The position numbers and the translations under genes are program-made. The notes under the pieces are model-generated. The model was given only the letters and a program-made list of their open reading frames with translations. It searched no databases and was not told the DNA's origin. This document shows positions 55,636 to 64,000 of a stretch of DNA of 64,000 bases, in pieces; the first letter of the stretch is position 1, and each line of letters opens with the position of its first letter. The DNA is from Gammaproteobacteria bacterium Milos-ODIII6. Lineage in GTDB: Bacteria; Pseudomonadota; Gammaproteobacteria; Chromatiales; Chromatiaceae. The stretch is from the NCBI GenBank assembly GCA_029228645.1, contig JAPTHR010000001.1:1-64000 (forward strand), written 5' to 3'.

Positions 55636-56450
55636 GCTCAAGCGCACGGAAAACCATGACTGATTCGAACCAAGACCCCCTGATGATTGCCGGGCGGGAG
55701 TTCAACTCGCGTCTGCTGGTCGGCACCGGAAAATACCGCGACATGCAGGAAACGCGCGCGGCGATCGACGCCAGCGGCGCCGAGATCGTGACCATCGCGG
55801 TTCGCCGCACCAACCTCGGGCAGAACCCGGATGAGCCGAATATCCTGGATGTGCTGCCACCGAGCGAATTCACCTACCTGCCCAATACCGCCGGCTGTTA
55901 CGACGCCAAGACCGCGGTCCGCACCTGCAAGCTGGCGCGCGAACTGCTCGACGGACACGACCTGGTAAAGCTCGAGGTCCTGGGCGACGAGAAGACCCTC
56001 TTCCCGGATGTGATTGCGACCATGCGGGCAGCCGAGGAGCTGATCGCGGACGGCTTCAAGATCATGGTCTATACCAACGATGACCCGATCATCGCACGCG
56101 AACTCGAGGCCATGGGTTGTGTCGCGGTAATGCCACTGGCGGCGCCGATCGGCTCCGGGCTGGGCGTCCGCAACAAGCTCAACATCCTGACCATCGTGGA
56201 AAACGCCAAGGTGCCGGTACTGGTCGACGCCGGCGTCGGCACTGCCTCGGATGCCGCGGTGGCGATGGAACTCGGCTGCGACGGGGTGCTCATGAACACC
56301 GCCATCGCGGCCGCGCAGAAGCCGGTCCTGATGGCCTCGGCGATGAAGAAGGCGATCGAGGCCGGACGCGAGGCCTTCCGCGCGGGACGCATGCCGGCGC
56401 GCCGCTACGCCTCGGCCTCGTCGCCGGTGGATGGGTTGTTCTTCAACTGA
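55632..56450 (+). CDS. thiG: Thiazole synthase ThiG
   Basis: ThiG forms the thiamine thiazole from ThiS-thiocarboxylate, deoxyxylulose phosphate and dehydroglycine. The 272-residue TIM-barrel has the start [10 protein letters not shown], the active-site Lys region [16 protein letters not shown] and the phosphate-binding [22 protein letters not shown] use the ATG at 55632, which overlaps the thiS stop; another in frame at 55656 (MTDSNQDPL) is equally possible. A small inverted-repeat element follows before trmB. Confidence 0.94.
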   Translation: MSSSARKTMTDSNQDPLMIAGREFNSRLLVGTGKYRDMQETRAAIDASGAEIVTIAVRRTNLGQNPDEPNILDVLPPSEFTYLPNTAGCYDAKTAVRTCKLARELLDGHDLVKLEVLGDEKTLFPDVIATMRAAEELIADGFKIMVYTNDDPIIARELEAMGCVAVMPLAAPIGSGLGVRNKLNILTIVENAKVPVLVDAGVGTASDAAVAMELGCDGVLMNTAIAAAQKPVLMASAMKKAIEAGREAFRAGRMPARRYASASSPVDGLFFN

Positions 56451-56457
56451 ACAGATA

Positions 56458-56607
56458 ACCGCCAAGGACGCAAAGAGCGCCAAGGGTGTTAACGATGTCT
56501 GCCATCCGCAATCGCCTCGGGCGGTCGAAACATACCCACAGGTACACGCTGACCGTGAGGGGATCGACAGGCCCTGTACCCTTTGCGAACTTCGCGTCCT
56601 TTGCGGT
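56458..56607. mobile_element. 150-bp inverted-repeat element
   Basis: Imperfect 29-bp inverted ends (left 56458-56486 begins ACCGCCAAGGACGC; right 56579-56607 ends GCGTCCTTTGCGGT) match at 24 of 29 positions by my count. The ACCGCAAAGGACGCGAAG-type sequence is a known kind of dispersed bacterial repeat. The element fills the gap between the thiG stop and the trmB start, and its last base is 2 bases before the trmB ATG, so it forms the leader of trmB. Confidence 0.7.
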
Positions 56608-56609
56608 CA

Positions 56610-57308
56610 ATGACTGACGGTAAGCCCTCGAATCCACCACAGCGCCCCATTCGCAGCTACGTGCTGCGCCAAGGCCGCCTGACCAAGGGACAGGAGCGGG
56701 CTTTCGAACGCCACTGGCCGCGCCTGGGCCTGGCTTATCAGGCGGCGGAACTGGACTTCGCGGCCGTATTCGGCAATCGCAACCCGGTCCACCTCGAGAT
56801 CGGCTTCGGCAACGGCGAGTCGCTGGCCACGATGGCGCGTGACAACCCGGCGCAGAACTATATCGGTATCGAGGTACATCACCCCGGCGTCGGCCATCTG
56901 CTGATGAAGCTCGAGGAATACGGCTGCGACAATGTGCGTGTCTGTCGCCACGATGCGGTCGAGGTCCTGCGGGACATGGTCCCCGATCACTCCCTCGCCG
57001 GGGTGTACCTGTTCTTCCCCGATCCCTGGCACAAGAAACGCCATCACAAGCGGCGCATCCTGCAATCCGACTTCGTTGAATTGCTGGCGCGGAAGATCCA
57101 GGCGGGCGGCTTCCTGCATGCCGCGACCGACTGGGAAGACTACGCTCTGCACATGCTCGCGGTGTTGCACGGCTCGTCCGATTTCCACAATACCGCGGTC
57201 GAAGGCGACTTCGTGCCGCGACCCGACTACCGTCCCCTGACCCGCTTCGAGCAGCGCGGCCTGCGCCTCGGGCACGGCGTCTGGGACCTGATCTTCGAGC
57301 GCCGCTAG
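56610..57308 (+). CDS. trmB: tRNA (guanine-N7) methyltransferase TrmB
   Basis: TrmB methylates G46 of many tRNAs. The 232-residue protein has the SAM motif HLEIGFGNGESLATMA (near residue 64), FPDPWHKKRHHKRR (near 138) and the end FEQRGLRLGHGVWDLIF. The ATG at 56610 gives the normal start. An inverted-repeat element lies directly before it, so the ribosome binding site must come from the element's end. The stop overlaps the fetA GTG. Confidence 0.95.
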   Translation: MTDGKPSNPPQRPIRSYVLRQGRLTKGQERAFERHWPRLGLAYQAAELDFAAVFGNRNPVHLEIGFGNGESLATMARDNPAQNYIGIEVHHPGVGHLLMKLEEYGCDNVRVCRHDAVEVLRDMVPDHSLAGVYLFFPDPWHKKRHHKRRILQSDFVELLARKIQAGGFLHAATDWEDYALHMLAVLHGSSDFHNTAVEGDFVPRPDYRPLTRFEQRGLRLGHGVWDLIFERR

Positions 57309-57895
57309 TGGCCAGCCTGCACGTGACCGGGCTGAAGGGCTCCGGCATCGGACCGCTCTCGCTGCAGGTCGGCGCAGGTGAAACCCTATGCATCCACGGC
57401 CCATCGGGGAGCGGCAAGACCCTGCTGCTGCGCGCTATCGCCGACCTGGATCCGAACAGTGGCGAGGTGGCTCTGGGCGATATGCGCCGCTCGGATATCC
57501 CGGCCCACCGGTGGCGCCGCGAGGTCATGTACCTCGCACCCGAGTCCCACTGGTGGGCGGATCGTGCCCGGCCGCATGCGCCGCAGTGGCCGCAAGACAT
57601 GCTGCAGGCCCTCGAACTCGACAGCGGGGTGCTGGACCGCGAGATCCGCCAGCTCTCGAGCGGCGAACGGCAACGCCTGGCGCTCATCCGGGTGTTGGTG
57701 AGATCGCCGCGGGTGCTGCTCCTGGACGAGCCCACCGCCAATCTCGACCCGAACAATGTGGAGGCGGTCGAGCAGATGATCATGGACTACCGCGAACGGC
57801 ATGCCGCGGCGGTGCTGTGGGTCAGTCACGACCCCGCGCAACGTGAACGCATCGCGACCCGATCGCGCCGCATGCAGCAGGGGCAGTTGCAGTGA
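57308..57895 (+). CDS. fetA: ABC ATPase FetA (YbbL)
   Basis: This 195-residue ABC ATPase begins with GTG overlapping the trmB stop. Walker A is IHGPSGSGKTLLLRA (near residue 30), the signature is QLSSGERQRLALIRVL and Walker B is VLLLDEPTANLDPN. It matches FetA, which with FetB forms a transporter linked to iron export and peroxide tolerance in E. coli. FetB is encoded next with a 4-base overlap. Confidence 0.9.
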   Translation: MASLHVTGLKGSGIGPLSLQVGAGETLCIHGPSGSGKTLLLRAIADLDPNSGEVALGDMRRSDIPAHRWRREVMYLAPESHWWADRARPHAPQWPQDMLQALELDSGVLDREIRQLSSGERQRLALIRVLVRSPRVLLLDEPTANLDPNNVEAVEQMIMDYRERHAAAVLWVSHDPAQRERIATRSRRMQQGQLQ

Positions 57896-58692
57896 ACGAC
57901 CCGGCCTTCATCCCGCTCGACAGCGGCGACCTCCTGATCGCCGCCGGCCTGCTGCTGCTCGCCGGGGTGCTGTCCTGGGCCCTGAGACTGGATGTGGAGC
58001 GCCGCCTGCTGATTGCCGCCGCGCGCAGCACGGTGCAGCTGCTGCTCCTGGGCCTGATACTGCACTCGATCTTCAGCACCCAGTCACTCTGGCTGATCAT
58101 GCTGGTGATGAGCGTGATGCTCGCGGTGGCCGGCTACGAGGCCTGGTCGCGCCAGACCCGCCGCCTGAAGGGCTGGTGGGGTTACGGCACCGGCGCGCTG
58201 TCGATGCTGCTGTCCTCGGTCACCATCGCACTCATGAGCGTGAGCGTTATCCTGCAACCCACCCCCTGGTATCACCCCCAGTACCTGATCCCGCTGCTCG
58301 GCATGATGCTGGGCAATACCATGACCGGGATCGCGGTTGCGATGGACACCCTCGGACGGGAGGCCTGGAGCCGGCGCGGCGAGATAGAGGCCCGCCTGAC
58401 CCTGGGCGAAATACCGGGGGCGGCGATCGGCGACATCCGGCGCGCCTCGCTGCGCGCCGGCCTGATTCCGATCATCAACTCCATGACCACCGCGGGCGTG
58501 GTCAGCCTGCCCGGCATGATGACTGGCCAGATTCTCGCGGGAGGCGCGCCCTTCGAGGCAGCCAAGTATCAACTGATGATCCTGTTCCTGATCGCGGCCG
58601 GTACAGCAATCGGATCGGCCAGCGCCGTCCTGATCATGTCGCACCGGCTGTTCGATGCGCGTGAACGGCTGCGCCTGGATCGGCTAAAGTAG
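57892..58692 (+). CDS. fetB: Permease FetB (YbbM)
   Basis: This 266-residue membrane protein of the UPF0014 family has about seven membrane segments and the marker LLGMMLGNTMTGIAVAMDTL (near residues 132-151), then EARLTLGEIPGAAIGDIRRA and VVSLPGMMTGQILAG. It is the membrane partner of FetA. The start overlaps the fetA stop (GTGAACGA region). Confidence 0.92.
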   Translation: MNDPAFIPLDSGDLLIAAGLLLLAGVLSWALRLDVERRLLIAAARSTVQLLLLGLILHSIFSTQSLWLIMLVMSVMLAVAGYEAWSRQTRRLKGWWGYGTGALSMLLSSVTIALMSVSVILQPTPWYHPQYLIPLLGMMLGNTMTGIAVAMDTLGREAWSRRGEIEARLTLGEIPGAAIGDIRRASLRAGLIPIINSMTTAGVVSLPGMMTGQILAGGAPFEAAKYQLMILFLIAAGTAIGSASAVLIMSHRLFDARERLRLDRLK

Positions 58693-58721
58693 CCGCTCAA
58701 TCTCCGCAGCCACAAAACCAC

Positions 58722-59144
58722 ATGGCAACCGCTCTGGTCCTTCTCTCGCTGCTGTTCCTGGTCACCCTATTCTGGCTGGACAGCGCGCGCGCGCGCGAAC
58801 TGGCGACCGGCTTGGCGAAGAAGCTGTGCGAGCGCCGCGGTCTGCAGTTGCTCGACGACACGGTGGTGCTGAGACGCATCGGGCTGCGTTGGGGGAAGGA
58901 GGGCATCCGCTTTCGGCGCATGTTCAGCTTCGACTTCAGCCGGGGCGATGGCGGCCGCCGCAGCGCCTACCTGATCCTGCTCGGCACCCGCGTGGAGCAA
59001 TACGACCTTGGCCTGCCTTCGACAAACCAGGAGAAGCCGGACGCGCCGGAGGCGGAAACCGCCGCGCCGAGCACATCCGATGACAAGGATGCTGAGGGTG
59101 GCGACAACAAGGTCGTCCCGTTTCGACGCCCCCCGCGCAAATGA
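58722..59144 (+). CDS. DUF3301 family membrane protein
   Basis: This 140-residue protein has one N-terminal hydrophobic segment (LVLLSLLFLVTLFWLD, residues 5-20) and the family pattern ERRGLQLLDDTVVLRRIGLRW (near 38-58), then FRRMFSFDFSRGDGGRRSAYLIL. The C-terminal tail is acidic and low complexity. The function is unknown. It converges on sspB, with 3 bases between stops. Confidence 0.82.
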   Translation: MATALVLLSLLFLVTLFWLDSARARELATGLAKKLCERRGLQLLDDTVVLRRIGLRWGKEGIRFRRMFSFDFSRGDGGRRSAYLILLGTRVEQYDLGLPSTNQEKPDAPEAETAAPSTSDDKDAEGGDNKVVPFRRPPRK

Positions 59145-59147
59145 GCG

Positions 59148-59552
59148 CTACTTGACCACCTTGAGCGAGGGACGACCACCGCCCCTGGGACCATCCGGGC
59201 CCGGCGTGGGGTCGGTCGGCTCGTCGTCCTGTTGGTCCTCGTTCTCCACGTCGGGGAACAGCATGCCCTGCCCGTTCTCGCGCGAGTACACCCCCAGGAC
59301 CGCGTCCGGGGGAAATATCACATCCATTGCGGTTCCGGAGAAACGGGCGTTGAAGCGGATCCACTCGTTTCCCAGGTCCAGGTCACGCACCGCGTTCGGG
59401 GAGAGGTTCAGCACGATCCGGCCATCCTCGACGAAATCGCGCGGCACCACGGCATCGGCGTGACCGGCATCCAGAAGAAAATAAGGCGTCTGGCCATTGT
59501 CGACCAGCCACTCGTACAACGCGCGTATCAGGTAGGGCCGGTTGGAGGTCAT
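59148..59552 (-). CDS. sspB: ClpXP adaptor SspB
   Basis: SspB brings ssrA-tagged proteins to the ClpXP protease. The 134-residue protein has the conserved start SNRPYLIRALYEWLVDNGQTP (near residues 3-23), NEWIRFNARFSG and the end LKVVK, the ClpX-binding tail. A disordered acidic linker (DVENEDQQDDEPTDP) joins them. The start at 59552 is chosen for the normal beginning. It follows sspA by 7 bases. Confidence 0.94.
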   Translation of the reverse strand: MTSNRPYLIRALYEWLVDNGQTPYFLLDAGHADAVVPRDFVEDGRIVLNLSPNAVRDLDLGNEWIRFNARFSGTAMDVIFPPDAVLGVYSRENGQGMLFPDVENEDQQDDEPTDPTPGPDGPRGGGRPSLKVVK

Positions 59553-59559
59553 ACCCGGC

Positions 59560-60189
59560 TCAGCCACCGCGCATCTCGCGCTCGGGCTCACTGAGGCTGC
59601 GGACAAAGCCCTGACGGGTAAACATCTGGGCTGCATAGGTGTTGATCTGCTTGCCGGCCGCGCCAGTGAACTCCACCCCTAGCATGGGCAGGCGCCACAG
59701 CAGCGGCGCCAGGGTTGCATCCACCAGGGTGTACTCCTCGCTCATGAAGAACGGGTGGGCTGCGAACACCGGGGCGGCCACGGTCAGCCCCTCCTTGAGT
59801 TGCTTGCGCGCCTTGGTGGCGTTCTTGCCACCGGCAAGAATCAGATCGACCAGCGGATACCAGTCGTTCTCGATCCGGGCCATATACTGGCGGGTGGTGG
59901 CGCGCGACACCGGATCGACCGGCAACAGCGGCGGGTGCGGGAAGCGCTCGTCGATGTACTCGCACAGGATACGCGCGTCGTACAGCGCCAGCTCGCGATC
60001 CACCAGCATCGGCAGGGTGCCGTAAGGGTTGAGGTCGATCACGTCCTCGGGCGGGTCCAGGGGATCGACGTCCTCGACATCGCAGGTCACGTTTTTTTCC
60101 GCCAGGACCAGGCGGACACGGTGACTCTGCAGGCTCGACGGGTCCGAAAAGAGGGTCATCACGGCCCTTCTGGCTGCCACTGCGCTCAT
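59560..60189 (-). CDS. sspA: Stringent starvation protein A
   Basis: SspA is a GST-fold protein that binds RNA polymerase. The 209-residue protein has MTLFSDPSSLQSHRVRLVLAEK near its start and the thioredoxin-like VDPLDPPEDVIDLNPYGTLP, with the GST C-terminal helical domain (YPLVDLILAG). The start could be at MTLF (residue 11) instead. It lies downstream of petABC, with a terminator between, and is followed by sspB, the common gammaproteobacterial order. Confidence 0.94.
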   Translation of the reverse strand: MSAVAARRAVMTLFSDPSSLQSHRVRLVLAEKNVTCDVEDVDPLDPPEDVIDLNPYGTLPMLVDRELALYDARILCEYIDERFPHPPLLPVDPVSRATTRQYMARIENDWYPLVDLILAGGKNATKARKQLKEGLTVAAPVFAAHPFFMSEEYTLVDATLAPLLWRLPMLGVEFTGAAGKQINTYAAQMFTRQGFVRSLSEPEREMRGG

Positions 60190-60243
60190 ACCTCACTTCT
60201 CCTTATCAACCGCTTTCGCTCCACCAGGTTATCTGGCAGACAC

Positions 60244-60277
60244 GAAAAAGGCGCACAGTATAGCAAACTATGCGCCT
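60244..60277 (-). terminator. Rho-independent terminator after petABC
   Basis: On the minus strand AGGCGCA (60277-60271) and TGCGCCT (60255-60249) form a 7-bp stem, with a weaker inner pair (ATAG/CTAT) in the loop, followed by TTTTTC. It ends the petABC transcript and separates it from sspAB. Confidence 0.8.
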
Positions 60278-60303
60278 CTCCCTTGTGGCCTGCTGAGTCG
60301 GGA

Positions 60304-61113
60304 TCAGTGGACGTCTTTCCACCACTCCTTCTTCATCATGTAGGCAAGCACGGTGAAGATCACCAGGAACAACAGAACCCAAACGCCCATACGCTGGCGC
60401 TCGAGCTTGCTGGGCTCAGCCAGGTAGGCGAGGTAGGTGGTCAGATCACGCGCGACCTGATCGAACTCCGCCTCGGTCAGCTGACCGGGAACGGTCTTTT
60501 CAAAGCCGTGCACGACCTTCTCGATTTTGAGTCCGGGACCCTGCTGCTTGACCATCGCCTCGGCTTCGGCCTCGCTCTCGAAGGTGGCAAGCACCTCGGT
60601 ACCCTGCTGTACCGCGTAGTGATACACGGGCTCCTTGATACCCTCGAGTTGCCACAGGATGTTGGGCATACCGACGTTCGGGAACACCGTATTGTTGACC
60701 CCAAGCGAACGCGACGGATCCGAATAGAAGCTCTTGAGGTAGGTGTAGATCCAGTCCTCGCTCCGCAGGCGCCCTTCCAGGGTCAGGTCCGGCGCCGGCG
60801 CACCGAAAGCCTGGGCGGCATAGGTGCTGGGCATCGCGATGGTCATCAGATCACCAACCTTGCTGTCAGCGAAGATCAGGTTTTCCCGGATCTGGGATTC
60901 GCTGAGTCCGACCTTGGTCATCAGCTTGTAGCGCGCATACTTGGCCGAATGACAGCCCATGCAGTAGTTGCTGAAGTACTTGGCGCCACGCTGGATGGCC
61001 GCCTCGTTGGTGAGGTCGATGTTGGCCTTCTCCAGCTTGACGTTGCCGCCCCCGGCGGCGAAGGCGCCCAGCGGGAGGAGCGCGATGGTGATTACCGCAA
61101 TCAATTTTCTCAT
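60304..61113 (-). CDS. petC: Cytochrome c1 of the bc1 complex
   Basis: Cytochrome c1 passes electrons from the Rieske protein to a soluble cytochrome c on the periplasmic side. The 269-residue protein has a signal peptide (about residues 1-20), the heme-binding CMGCH (C51, C54, H55) and a C-terminal anchor (VWVLLFLVIFTVLAYMMKK, near 243-261). It is the last gene of petABC; its start overlaps the petB stop (ATGA). Confidence 0.94.
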   Translation of the reverse strand: MRKLIAVITIALLPLGAFAAGGGNVKLEKANIDLTNEAAIQRGAKYFSNYCMGCHSAKYARYKLMTKVGLSESQIRENLIFADSKVGDLMTIAMPSTYAAQAFGAPAPDLTLEGRLRSEDWIYTYLKSFYSDPSRSLGVNNTVFPNVGMPNILWQLEGIKEPVYHYAVQQGTEVLATFESEAEAEAMVKQQGPGLKIEKVVHGFEKTVPGQLTEAEFDQVARDLTTYLAYLAEPSKLERQRMGVWVLLFLVIFTVLAYMMKKEWWKDVH

Positions 61114-62339
61114 TTTGTCACCCTCTCCGGTACCGGCTTGGTTTTGTCGATCGAGGAGTACCAGGGCATCAACAGGAAGAACGCGAAGTAAATCCCGGTG
61201 AATATCTGGGCGAGCAGCGTCTTGGTCGGCGTGGACGACTGCAGGCCGAGATAGGCCAGCACCACGAAGGTCACCGCGAAGATCCCAAGGGCAAACTTGA
61301 AGATCGGCCCTTTATAACGAACCGACTTCACCGGCGACCGGTCCAGCCAGGGCAGGAAGAACATGATCAGGATGGATGCAAACATCACCACCACGCCCGG
61401 GAACTGCGAGTTGAACATCGGCGGGATCGCACGCAGCATCGCGTAGAAGGGGGTGAAGTACCACACAGGCGCGATGTGCTCCGGCGTCTTGAGCGGGTTT
61501 GCCGGCTCGAAGTTCGGGGCCTCGAGGAACAATCCCCCCATCGCCGGGGCGAAGAACAGCACCGCGCAGAAGAAGATCAGGAACATCCCGACACCGAAGA
61601 CATCCTTGACCGAATAGTACGGGTGGAAGGGGATGCCATCAGCCGGCGCCTTGTCGCTCCAGCGGTTGCCCTTGGGGCCTTTCTTGATCTCGACACCGTC
61701 CGGGTTGTTCGACCCGACCTTGTGCAGCGCCACGATATGGATGAACACCAGGGCCGCGAGCACGAAGGGCAACAGGAAGTGCAGCGCAAAGAAGCGGTTC
61801 AGGGTCGCGTCAGAGATGACGAAGTCGCCACGGATCCAGACCGAGAGGTCCTCTCCCACGAAGGGCACTGCCGCGAACAGGTTGACGATGACCTGCGCGC
61901 CCCAATAGGACATCTGGCCCCAGGGCAGCAGGTAGCCGAAGAAGGCGGTAGCCATCATCACCAGGTAGATGATCAGCCCGATGATCCACAGGAGTTCACG
62001 TGGCTTGCGGTACGAGCCGTACATCAGGCCGCGGAACATGTGCAGATAGACGACAACGAAGAACGCGGAGGCACCGGTCGAATGCATGTACCGGATCAGC
62101 CAGCCGTAATTCATGTCGCGCATGATGTACTCGACCGAGGCGAAGGCCAGTTCCGCGTCCGGCTTGTAGGCCATCGCCAGCCAAACCCCGGTCACGATCT
62201 GGTTGACCAGGGCCAGCAGCGCCAGGGAACCGAAGAAATACCAGGAATTGAAGTTTTTCGGCGCGTAGTACTGGGCCAGGTGTTCGTTCCACACCTTGGT
62301 CAGCGGGTAGCGCTCATCGATCCAGTTCATCAGGCTCAT
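61110..62339 (-). CDS. petB: Cytochrome b of the bc1 complex
   Basis: This 409-residue integral membrane protein holds the two b hemes and the quinol sites of complex III. Conserved parts are [20 protein letters not shown] (heme ligand His), [33 protein letters not shown] and [17 protein letters not shown]. The quinol-oxidation motif reads PVWY, the form seen in many proteobacterial short cytochromes b, in place of PEWY. It overlaps petA and petC by 4 bases at each end. Confidence 0.95.
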   Translation of the reverse strand: MSLMNWIDERYPLTKVWNEHLAQYYAPKNFNSWYFFGSLALLALVNQIVTGVWLAMAYKPDAELAFASVEYIMRDMNYGWLIRYMHSTGASAFFVVVYLHMFRGLMYGSYRKPRELLWIIGLIIYLVMMATAFFGYLLPWGQMSYWGAQVIVNLFAAVPFVGEDLSVWIRGDFVISDATLNRFFALHFLLPFVLAALVFIHIVALHKVGSNNPDGVEIKKGPKGNRWSDKAPADGIPFHPYYSVKDVFGVGMFLIFFCAVLFFAPAMGGLFLEAPNFEPANPLKTPEHIAPVWYFTPFYAMLRAIPPMFNSQFPGVVVMFASILIMFFLPWLDRSPVKSVRYKGPIFKFALGIFAVTFVVLAYLGLQSSTPTKTLLAQIFTGIYFAFFLLMPWYSSIDKTKPVPERVTK

Positions 62340-62935
62340 GCGGCACCTCCTTCGCTGTCGACGCCGATCAGGATGAGGTCGTCGGACAGGTATGTGTGTG
62401 GCGGAATGACCAGGTTGGTCGGCGCGGGAACACCCTTGTAAACCCGCCCGGCCAGGTCAAAGCGCGAGCCGTGACAGGGACAGAAAAAGCCACCCTTCCA
62501 GTCCGGACCCAGATCCGCAGGCGCGACCTCGGGTCGGTAGGTCGGGGAGCAGCCAAGGTGGGTGCAGATACCGACGGCCACGAGGTACTCCGGCTTGATC
62601 GCACGGCTGGCGTTCTTGCAGTACTCCGGCTGCTGCGGAACCGCTGAGTCCGGATCGGCCAACTTGCCGTCGAGGGTTGCGAGATCTGCGAGGTTTTCCT
62701 CGGTGCGATGCACCACCCAGCACACCTTGCCGCGCCATTTCACCCGCAACAGGGCCCCCGGCTCCAGCCCGCTGACATCCGCCTCCTCGGGCGCGCCAGC
62801 GGCCTTGGCCCGCTCGGATGGGCTCCAGTTGGCGATGAACGGGACCACGGCGAACCCGGCGCCAACCGCACCGACCGCTGCCGTTGTTGCGGTGAGGAAG
62901 CGGCGCTTCTTGAGGTCTACGGCTTCTGCACTCAT
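62336..62935 (-). CDS. petA: Rieske iron-sulfur protein of the bc1 complex
   Basis: This 199-residue subunit carries the [2Fe-2S] cluster of complex III. A twin-arginine export signal ([19 protein letters not shown], residues 9-27) also acts as membrane anchor. Cluster ligands are C124 and H126 (CTHLGCS) and C152/C154-H155 (CPCHGSRF), with the usual disulfide partner C129. It is the first gene of petABC, with a candidate promoter upstream. Confidence 0.95.
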   Translation of the reverse strand: MSAEAVDLKKRRFLTATTAAVGAVGAGFAVVPFIANWSPSERAKAAGAPEEADVSGLEPGALLRVKWRGKVCWVVHRTEENLADLATLDGKLADPDSAVPQQPEYCKNASRAIKPEYLVAVGICTHLGCSPTYRPEVAPADLGPDWKGGFFCPCHGSRFDLAGRVYKGVPAPTNLVIPPHTYLSDDLILIGVDSEGGAA

Positions 62936-63026
62936 GAATCACTCCCGGCGGCCCGGGAAAAAGCAACCAGGGGGCTGCCCGGACCGGATCGATTAAGAAT
63001 ATTCTGAAATACCCCGGTGGGGCGCG

Positions 63027-63055
63027 ATTTTGCGCCAAGCAGAAACCACGGTCAA
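63027..63055 (-). promoter_or_regulatory. Candidate promoter for petABC
   Basis: On the minus strand TTGACC (63055-63050) and CAAAAT (63032-63027) are 17 bases apart, 92 bases before the petA start. They lie after the Nif3 gene stop, so petABC can be transcribed on its own. Confidence 0.5.
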
Positions 63056-63081
63056 GGTAGTGACATTTGTTTGTCTTGATC

Positions 63082-63828
63082 TCAAACAGGATTTTTCAGG
63101 TCGACGTAGTCATGCTGCAGGCCGAACTGCGCTGCGAGCCGCTCGCCGAGGGCGCGCACGCCGAAGCGTTCGGTCGCATGATGGCCCGCCGCGAGGTAGC
63201 TGATCCCCAGTTCATGGGCCTGGTGATAGGTCTGCTCCGAGACCTCGCCGCTGATGAAACCATCGAATCCAGCGGCAGCCGCCTCCGTGATATAGCCCTG
63301 CGCCGCGCCGGTGCACCAGGCCAGGCGCTCTATGACGCGGTCCTCGCCGATCAGGTCGACCGGGCGCTGCAGGGTCGCACCCAGGCGATCAGCGAGCACC
63401 GATGCCGGCTGCGGGCTGGCCAGCCCGCTCCCCCAGACCAGCGTTTTATCGGCCAGCGGCGCGCCCTGCAGGCCGAGCGCCCGGCCCAGGCCGGCGTTGT
63501 TGCCGACCTCGGGGTGGGCATCCAGCGGCAGGTGGTAGGCAAGCAGGCTGATGCCATGTGTCATCAACTGCCGGACCCGGCGTCCCTTCATCCCGGTCAA
63601 CAGCGGCGATTCGCCGCGCCAGAAGTAGCCATGGTGCACCAGGAGCACATCCGCGTGCAGTTCGATGGCCGCCTCGATCAGCTGCAGGCTCGCGGTGACC
63701 CCGCTGACTATCCGCCTGACCTCGACCGAGGCCTCCACCTGCAGGCCATTCGGACAGTAGTCCTCAAAACCCGCCGCCCCCAGGAAGTCATCACACCAGG
63801 CCGCCAGTTGTCGAATATCCAATGCCAC
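63082..63828 (-). CDS. Nif3-like dinuclear metal-binding protein
   Basis: This 248-residue protein belongs to the Nif3/YbgI family, which forms a hexameric ring with two metal ions per subunit. Conserved parts are CPNGLQVEA, LLVHHGYFWRGE (HH ligands, near residues 65-66), HLPLDAHPEVGNNAGLGRALG (DxHxxxGN) and the end YLAAGHHATERFG. The activity is not firmly known; a role in GTP-cyclohydrolase-like or folate chemistry was proposed. It is divergent from the DegS/AlgW-type protease gene, with 73 bases between the starts. Confidence 0.92.
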   Translation of the reverse strand: MALDIRQLAAWCDDFLGAAGFEDYCPNGLQVEASVEVRRIVSGVTASLQLIEAAIELHADVLLVHHGYFWRGESPLLTGMKGRRVRQLMTHGISLLAYHLPLDAHPEVGNNAGLGRALGLQGAPLADKTLVWGSGLASPQPASVLADRLGATLQRPVDLIGEDRVIERLAWCTGAAQGYITEAAAAGFDGFISGEVSEQTYHQAHELGISYLAAGHHATERFGVRALGERLAAQFGLQHDYVDLKNPV

Positions 63829-63901
63829 CCCCTCGAAAGCCCTATGACAGATCGTGCGCGATTCCGTAATCTATCGATCCCCACGCACCTTGATTGCTGT
63901 A

Positions 63902-64000
63902 ATGAAACTCTACCGCCTGTTCACCTTCCTGTTCACCTCTGTTACCACCGGCCTGGCAGCTGCCCTGATCGTGCTGCTGCTGCGCCCGGACCTCTTTCAG
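63902..64000 (+). CDS. DegS/AlgW-type serine protease, N-terminal end (runs off the window)
   Basis: Only the first 33 codons are present, starting MKLYRLFTFLFTSVTTGLAA with a signal-anchor-like hydrophobic stretch. In gammaproteobacteria a DegS/AlgW inner-membrane protease gene commonly sits next to a Nif3-family gene, which is the main reason for the call. The catalytic domain lies outside the window. Confidence 0.55.
   Translation, partial: MKLYRLFTFLFTSVTTGLAAALIVLLLRPDLFQ

Noticed and set aside
63061-63090. FNR/Anr box before petABC
   Set aside because: Only one half site (TTGAT) fits; the second half is absent.

Overview
The window is high-GC, densely packed chromosome from a gammaproteobacterium. 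The gene set (SspA/SspB next to petABC, YcgL-SerB, YheS, DjlA, AlgW/DegS-type protease, ThiS-ThiG-TrmB, Lgt-ThyA-FolA, SpeA/SpeE) is standard for that class. A DsrC/TusE-family protein with an IscR-like site upstream and several c-type/Rieske redox proteins suggest a sulfur-oxidising lineage of the Chromatiales type. That placement is an inference from family knowledge, not a database match.

Left edge (1-5.9 kb): a cut-off ISL3-type transposase with one visible IS end, an unusually long integron-type integrase with no cassettes in view, then yheS, a methyltransferase and arfB in a tight run. A REP-like array of about five 100-bp composite units follows. 5.9-17.4 kb: a periplasmic PQQ-type sugar dehydrogenase, LEA-type lipoprotein, DUF1415 and MOSC genes, an iron alcohol dehydrogenase, two tandem Slp lipoproteins, ycgL-serB with a membrane-anchored companion, and a variant phosphohexomutase flanked by proline-rich secreted proteins.

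17.4-31.8 kb: a lytic transglycosylase, DUF350 and DjlA genes, a CbiM-like membrane protein, then a Rieske / PfkB-kinase / 901-residue scaffold operon. The scaffold has two cyclic-nucleotide domains, a rhodanese whose catalytic Cys is Ser, a long coiled coil and a C-terminal membrane anchor. It is divergent from a Lys-rich HU protein. Next come a DsbA-like thiol protein whose last codons come from a dispersed repeat, a MlaC-like protein, a CBS protein, a HAD phosphatase, a thioredoxin-HEAT protein, ygdD, an RlmK-like methyltransferase and a secreted thrombospondin-type-3 protein.

31.8-43 kb: a REC-REC-GGDEF diguanylate cyclase, divergent speA/speE, the folA-thyA-lgt cluster, an XRE regulator, rlmI, a 164-bp inverted-repeat element, ypfJ and a DUF2780 gene. 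43-52 kb: a HerA-like ATPase, a complete HlyD / fused ABC ATPase / two-permease exporter operon, a DUF255 thioredoxin-like protein and a Sco protein. 52.8-64 kb: the cysteine-less DsrC-like gene, tRNA-Gly(CCC), an acyl-CoA synthetase, thiS-thiG, a small inverted-repeat element, trmB-fetA-fetB, a DUF3301 gene, sspA-sspB, petABC (cytochrome bc1), a Nif3-family gene and the start of a divergent DegS/AlgW-type protease.

No CRISPR array, rRNA, prophage or full defence system is visible. The most unusual items are the Ser-rhodanese scaffold, the DsrC-like protein lacking both C-terminal cysteines under an IscR-type site, the long-form integron integrase, and the dispersed repeat that forms the end of a coding sequence.
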